From an uncultured beta proteobacterium (GTDB lineage Bacteria > Pseudomonadota > Gammaproteobacteria > Burkholderiales > SG8-39), in the NCBI GenBank assembly GCA_902826155.1, contig CADEDU010000146.1:1-9638 (forward strand): DNA of 9,638 nt, given 5' to 3'. Of the stretch, positions 7,286-9,638 are shown one piece after another. Numbering within the stretch: position 1 is the first letter of the stretch; each line of letters starts with the position of its first letter. The position numbers were made by a program, and so were the translations under genes. Below the pieces are notes generated by a model. The model did not search any database. It was not told the DNA's origin and saw nothing but the letters and a program-made list of their open reading frames with translations.

Positions 7286-8407
7286 ATGAAGAGCTTGACC
7301 GTATTGGTTGCGGCCACGCTGGCGTCGCCGCTGGCCTATGGGCAGCAGACGTACAAGATCGGTGCATCGGTAGGTCTTACCGGTTACGCCGCCACCGTCG
7401 ATCGCGCCTGGCGAGACGGCGTGCAGATCGCGGTCGATGTCGTCAACGCCAAGGGTGGCGTGAACGGCCGCAAGATCCAGTTCATCGCCGAGGACAACCG
7501 CTCCGAGCCGCAGGAGGCAGTCACCGTCTATCGCAAGATGATCGCCGACAAGGTCGATGCGTTCCTGTCCGGATGCGTGTCAGCGGGCAACTTCGCCGCG
7601 GCGCCGATGGTGGTGCGCGCACAAGTGCCGATGGTGCTGTGCTCGATCCTGCCGCAGAACGAAGAGCACGTTAAATGGGCGTTCAGCACCATCCCGCCGG
7701 CTCGCTTCGAAGTCGAGAAGCGCATGGAGTACCTGAAGGAGCACACCGCGATCAAGAAGGTCGGCGTGCTGCACGATCCCACGCCGTACGCCAATCTGCA
7801 GAAAGTCGCTGCGGAGAAGGGCGCGTCGACTTACGGCCTGGAACTGGCGGGCATCGAACAGTACAAGCAGGACGACGCCGACATGTCGGCGCAGATCGGC
7901 AAGCTCAACGCGGCTGGTGCGGGCGCGCTGCTGAAGATCGGCATCGGCGGCTCGACGCTCACCATCGCCAAGAACATCAAGGCGCTGGGGCTGAAGACGC
8001 AGATGCTCACCTCGGTGGAGGATCTGGCGGTGTTCCGCCCGGTCGCCGAGGTGCTGGGCGATCAGTTCTTCTTCGTCGCCGCGCCGTCGCAGGTGTACGA
8101 CGCGTTGCCCGATGGCGCGCTCAAGAAAGCGATCAACGATTTCCTCACGCCATGGCGCGCCAAGTACGGCGATCGCGATCCGAACTGGGCTGGCCGCGGC
8201 TGGGATGCGGTGATGATCACGGTGGCGGCGATCCAGAAGGCCAATTCGTTCGACGGCCCGAAGGTGCGCGACGCGATCGAGGGCATGGCCGGTTTCCAGG
8301 GCACTACCGGCATCTACGACTTCTCGTCGACCAATCACTACGGCATCACCAAGAATCCGTACGTGCTGGCCGCGATCGCGGGTGGGAAGGTGAAGATAGT
8401 GAAGTAG
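7286..8407 (+). CDS. Periplasmic binding protein of a LIV/HAAT-type ABC importer
   Basis: Secreted ligand-binding protein, 373 residues, of the branched-chain-amino-acid-type importer (Peripla_BP_6 fold). The signal peptide is short (residues 1-19, one lysine, hydrophobic core LTVLVAATLASPLA) with likely cleavage after AYG. The mature start YKIGASVGLTGYAA and the block VVNAKGGVNGRKIQFIAEDN (52-71) are family hallmarks, as is the later DKVDAFLSG. Two cysteines, C97 and C119, could form the disulfide seen in some members. GGAGG (7273-7277) lies 8 bases before the ATG, and the gene starts 32 bases after the HyuB-like stop. Family members bind amino acids, amides, urea, or aromatic and other organic acids, so 'leucine' should not be read from the family name. 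Its position right behind HyuA/HyuB suggests it binds that enzyme's substrate or a related compound (inference). Confidence 0.92.
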   Translation: MKSLTVLVAATLASPLAYGQQTYKIGASVGLTGYAATVDRAWRDGVQIAVDVVNAKGGVNGRKIQFIAEDNRSEPQEAVTVYRKMIADKVDAFLSGCVSAGNFAAAPMVVRAQVPMVLCSILPQNEEHVKWAFSTIPPARFEVEKRMEYLKEHTAIKKVGVLHDPTPYANLQKVAAEKGASTYGLELAGIEQYKQDDADMSAQIGKLNAAGAGALLKIGIGGSTLTIAKNIKALGLKTQMLTSVEDLAVFRPVAEVLGDQFFFVAAPSQVYDALPDGALKKAINDFLTPWRAKYGDRDPNWAGRGWDAVMITVAAIQKANSFDGPKVRDAIEGMAGFQGTTGIYDFSSTNHYGITKNPYVLAAIAGGKVKIVK

Positions 8408-8462
8408 GCATGCGAGCGGAGAAGCAGGGGCCCCAAAGGGGATGCGCCCGGGATGCATGCCT
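8406..8462 (+). other. Possible stem-loop after the LIV-type binding-protein gene
   Basis: AGGCATGC (8406-8413, overlapping the stop codon) and GCATGCCT (8455-8462) are exact inverted complements. Inside the loop, CCCC (8431-8434) and GGGG (8438-8441) can pair around AAA. No T-run follows, so it is not a standard intrinsic terminator. It may limit read-through or protect the binding-protein mRNA, which usually needs to be in excess over the membrane parts. The 41-base loop makes the outer stem less certain. Confidence 0.3.
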
Positions 8463-8488
8463 GAGCCGCCGACAGTGAGGGCTGTGCA

Positions 8489-8551
8489 ATGAACGGTGGA
8501 TCGGAAGGCGGCCGAGTCTCGTACCCCGTCGACAGGCTGCAGCGACTATGA
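8489..8551 (+). CDS. Possible 20-residue ORF overlapping the LivF-like start
   Basis: ATG at 8489 opens 20 codons that end at TGA 8549-8551, overlapping the LivF-type ATG (8548) in an ATGA junction. TGAGG (8476-8480) lies 8 bases before its ATG, a better ribosome binding site than the LivF-type gene itself has. The peptide (MNGGSEGGRVSYPVDRLQRL) shows no signal peptide, membrane segment or family I recognise. If translated it could serve mainly to bring ribosomes to the next start (translational coupling). The short length makes chance a real alternative. Confidence 0.3.
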   Translation: MNGGSEGGRVSYPVDRLQRL

Positions 8552-9345
8552 CCCCTCTGCTCCACGTCCACGCCCTGACCGCGCGCTACGGTGCGGTCGA
8601 GGCGCTGCATCCGACCAACCTGCTGGTCAAGCCGGGCGAACTCGTCGCGGTGCTCGGACCCAACGGGGCTGGCAAGTCGAGTTTATTGCGTGCAGTGATG
8701 GGGCTGGTGGCTGGGGAAGGTTCGGTCCGCTTCAATGGCACCGAGTTGCCGCGCAGCGATCCGCGCGCGGTGGCGGCACGCGGCGTGATTCTCGTCCCCG
8801 AAGGACGCGGCATCTTCGGCCCGATGAGCGTGCGCGAGAACCTCGATCTGGGCGCCTATCTGCTCGGCAATGATCGCGCCGAGATCGCGCGCCGGCTGCA
8901 ACGCGTGTTCGATCTGTTCCCGCGGCTGAAGGATCGGCAGTCGCAGGTCGCCGGTTCGCTCTCGGGCGGCGAACAGCAGATGCTCGCCATCGGCCGCGCG
9001 CTCATGGCAGGCCCGAAGATGCTGCTGCTCGATGAGCCCTCGCTCGGCTTGGCGCCACGTCTCGCTGCGGAGATTCTCGCCACGCTCGGCCGTTTGAACG
9101 AGCAAGGCCTGGGCATCCTGCTGGTTGAACAGAAGGCGCCGCTCGCGTTGAAGCTCGCCAAGCGCGCGTATCTGCTCGCTGTCGGACGCATCGTCGCCGA
9201 GGTGACACCCGATCAGATCGCATCGCCCGCCGCACTTGCGCAGTACTACCTCGCGCACGGTGCGGCCACCTCCGCGCCAGTGAGTGCAACCGAAGCTTCG
9301 GTGGACGCCCCGGTCGGCCCGGCGTCCTCGAACGCTGCGGCCTGA
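8548..9345 (+). CDS. livF: LIV/HAAT-type ABC importer ATPase, LivF class
   Basis: One of the two cytoplasmic ATPases expected for a branched-chain-amino-acid-type importer, 265 residues. Motifs: Walker A GPNGAGKS (residues 37-44), the LivF-typical VPEGRGIF (83-90) in place of a plain Q-loop neighbourhood, signature LSGGEQQ (138-144), Walker B MLLLDEPSLGL (158-168) and LLVEQ (191-195), where LivF proteins usually lack the switch histidine. The core ends near residue 237. About 28 further residues rich in Ala, Ser, Pro and Val extend beyond the usual 235-240, with no motif. There is no strong ribosome binding site at its ATG, but a short ORF ends across it. The partner ATPase (LivG) and the LivH permease are not in the window and probably lie downstream. 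The class is sure; livF names the class, not a proven substrate. Confidence 0.92.
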   Translation: MTPLLHVHALTARYGAVEALHPTNLLVKPGELVAVLGPNGAGKSSLLRAVMGLVAGEGSVRFNGTELPRSDPRAVAARGVILVPEGRGIFGPMSVRENLDLGAYLLGNDRAEIARRLQRVFDLFPRLKDRQSQVAGSLSGGEQQMLAIGRALMAGPKMLLLDEPSLGLAPRLAAEILATLGRLNEQGLGILLVEQKAPLALKLAKRAYLLAVGRIVAEVTPDQIASPAALAQYYLAHGAATSAPVSATEASVDAPVGPASSNAAA

Positions 9346-9358
9346 CCGCCTGTAGTCG

Positions 9359-9638
9359 ATGCGCATCAGCTCGCGTACCTGGACTGCTGCGTCTTCCGCC
9401 GTCGCGCTTGCGCTGGTGGCGTACGCGTTCCTCTCCGGCGGTTATCTCATCACGGTGCTCGGATTCGCCGCGATCTACGCGATCTTCGTCACCGGGCTGA
9501 ATTTCTTCATGGGCTACACCGGACAGGTCTCGTTCGGCCAGAACGCCTTCGCGGCGATCGGCGGCTATACCTCGGCGGTGCTCACCGCAACGTACCATTG
9601 GCCCGTACTTGCGGCGCTGCCGCTGGGCGTGATCGCCG
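9359..9638 (+). CDS. livM: LIV/HAAT-type ABC importer permease, LivM class (3' end missing)
   Basis: First 93 residues of an inner-membrane permease, cut by the right edge. Hydrophobic segments lie at about residues 12-27 and 29-50, followed by the hallmark GLNFFMGYTGQVSFGQNAF (residues 46-64), which matches the LivM pattern GLN-GY-GQ-S-G-AF. The start is ATG 9359; an in-frame stop at 9353-9355 rules out anything longer. No ribosome binding site is visible in the 13 bases after the LivF-class stop, so translation may depend on ribosomes arriving from that gene. LivM versus LivH is decided by the GQVSFG motif and by the N-terminal pair of hydrophobic segments. Confidence 0.85.
   Translation, partial: MRISSRTWTAASSAVALALVAYAFLSGGYLITVLGFAAIYAIFVTGLNFFMGYTGQVSFGQNAFAAIGGYTSAVLTATYHWPVLAALPLGVIA

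Noticed and set aside
3621..7367. A 1248-codon open frame on the minus strand antisense to both Hyu genes
   Set aside because: The predicted protein is dominated by His, Arg, Ala and Asp with no recognisable domain, as expected from the complement of GC-biased codons. The plus strand over the same bases encodes two full-length, motif-rich family proteins.
7580..8458. A 292-codon minus-strand frame opposite the LIV-type binding-protein gene
   Set aside because: It is rich in Arg, His and Leu without domains, and lies wholly antisense to a clear family member.
1..9638. Mobile elements, CRISPR arrays, tRNA genes, intrinsic terminators
   Set aside because: I saw no transposase or integrase motifs, no regularly spaced repeats, no tRNA-like cloverleaf and no GC stem followed by a T-run.

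Overview
The window is GC-rich and densely coding. It carries two divergently oriented gene clusters typical of the accessory catabolic gene content of a free-living Gram-negative bacterium. A proteobacterium is most likely (beta or alpha by GC content, codon use and gene repertoire). That placement is an inference; no rRNA, tRNA or taxonomic marker gene is present.

Left part, minus strand, read from about 2409 down to 1: a nitrate/sulfonate/taurine-type ABC importer. In transcription order it encodes an NMT1/THI5-like periplasmic binding protein (2409-1354), an SsuB/TauB-type ATPase (1254-448) and an SsuC/TauC-type permease that runs off the left edge (418-1). All three genes start behind a near-identical GAGGAG ribosome binding site. 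A GC-rich hairpin lies between the binding-protein and ATPase genes.

Centre: a 326-base divergent intergenic region (2410-2735) with a perfect TATAAT on the minus strand, a short palindrome next to it, and an inverted repeat in the presumed leader of the importer mRNA.

Right part, plus strand: a crotonase-family protein (2736-3470), then a hydantoinase/oxoprolinase-type two-subunit enzyme, HyuA-like (3609-5678) and HyuB-like (5685-7253). A branched-chain-amino-acid-type (LIV/HAAT) importer follows: binding protein (7286-8407), LivF-type ATPase (8548-9345) and the start of a LivM-type permease (9359 to the right edge). A possible 20-codon ORF with a good ribosome binding site ends in a 4-base overlap with the LivF start.

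Taken together this looks like an uptake-and-breakdown locus. Two unrelated ABC importers flank an ATP-dependent HyuA/HyuB enzyme (the family of N-methylhydantoinase, 5-oxoprolinase, caprolactamase, and acetone and acetophenone carboxylases) and one CoA-dependent enzyme. The substrate cannot be read from the sequence; a cyclic amide, a hydantoin-like compound or a ketone would fit. No regulator, transposase, integrase, RNA gene or CRISPR array was seen. I found no clearly new kind of system. The items most worth checking are the crotonase lacking one catalytic glutamate, the divergent HyuB metal-site motif, the small ORF before the LivF gene, and the hairpins that follow both binding-protein genes.
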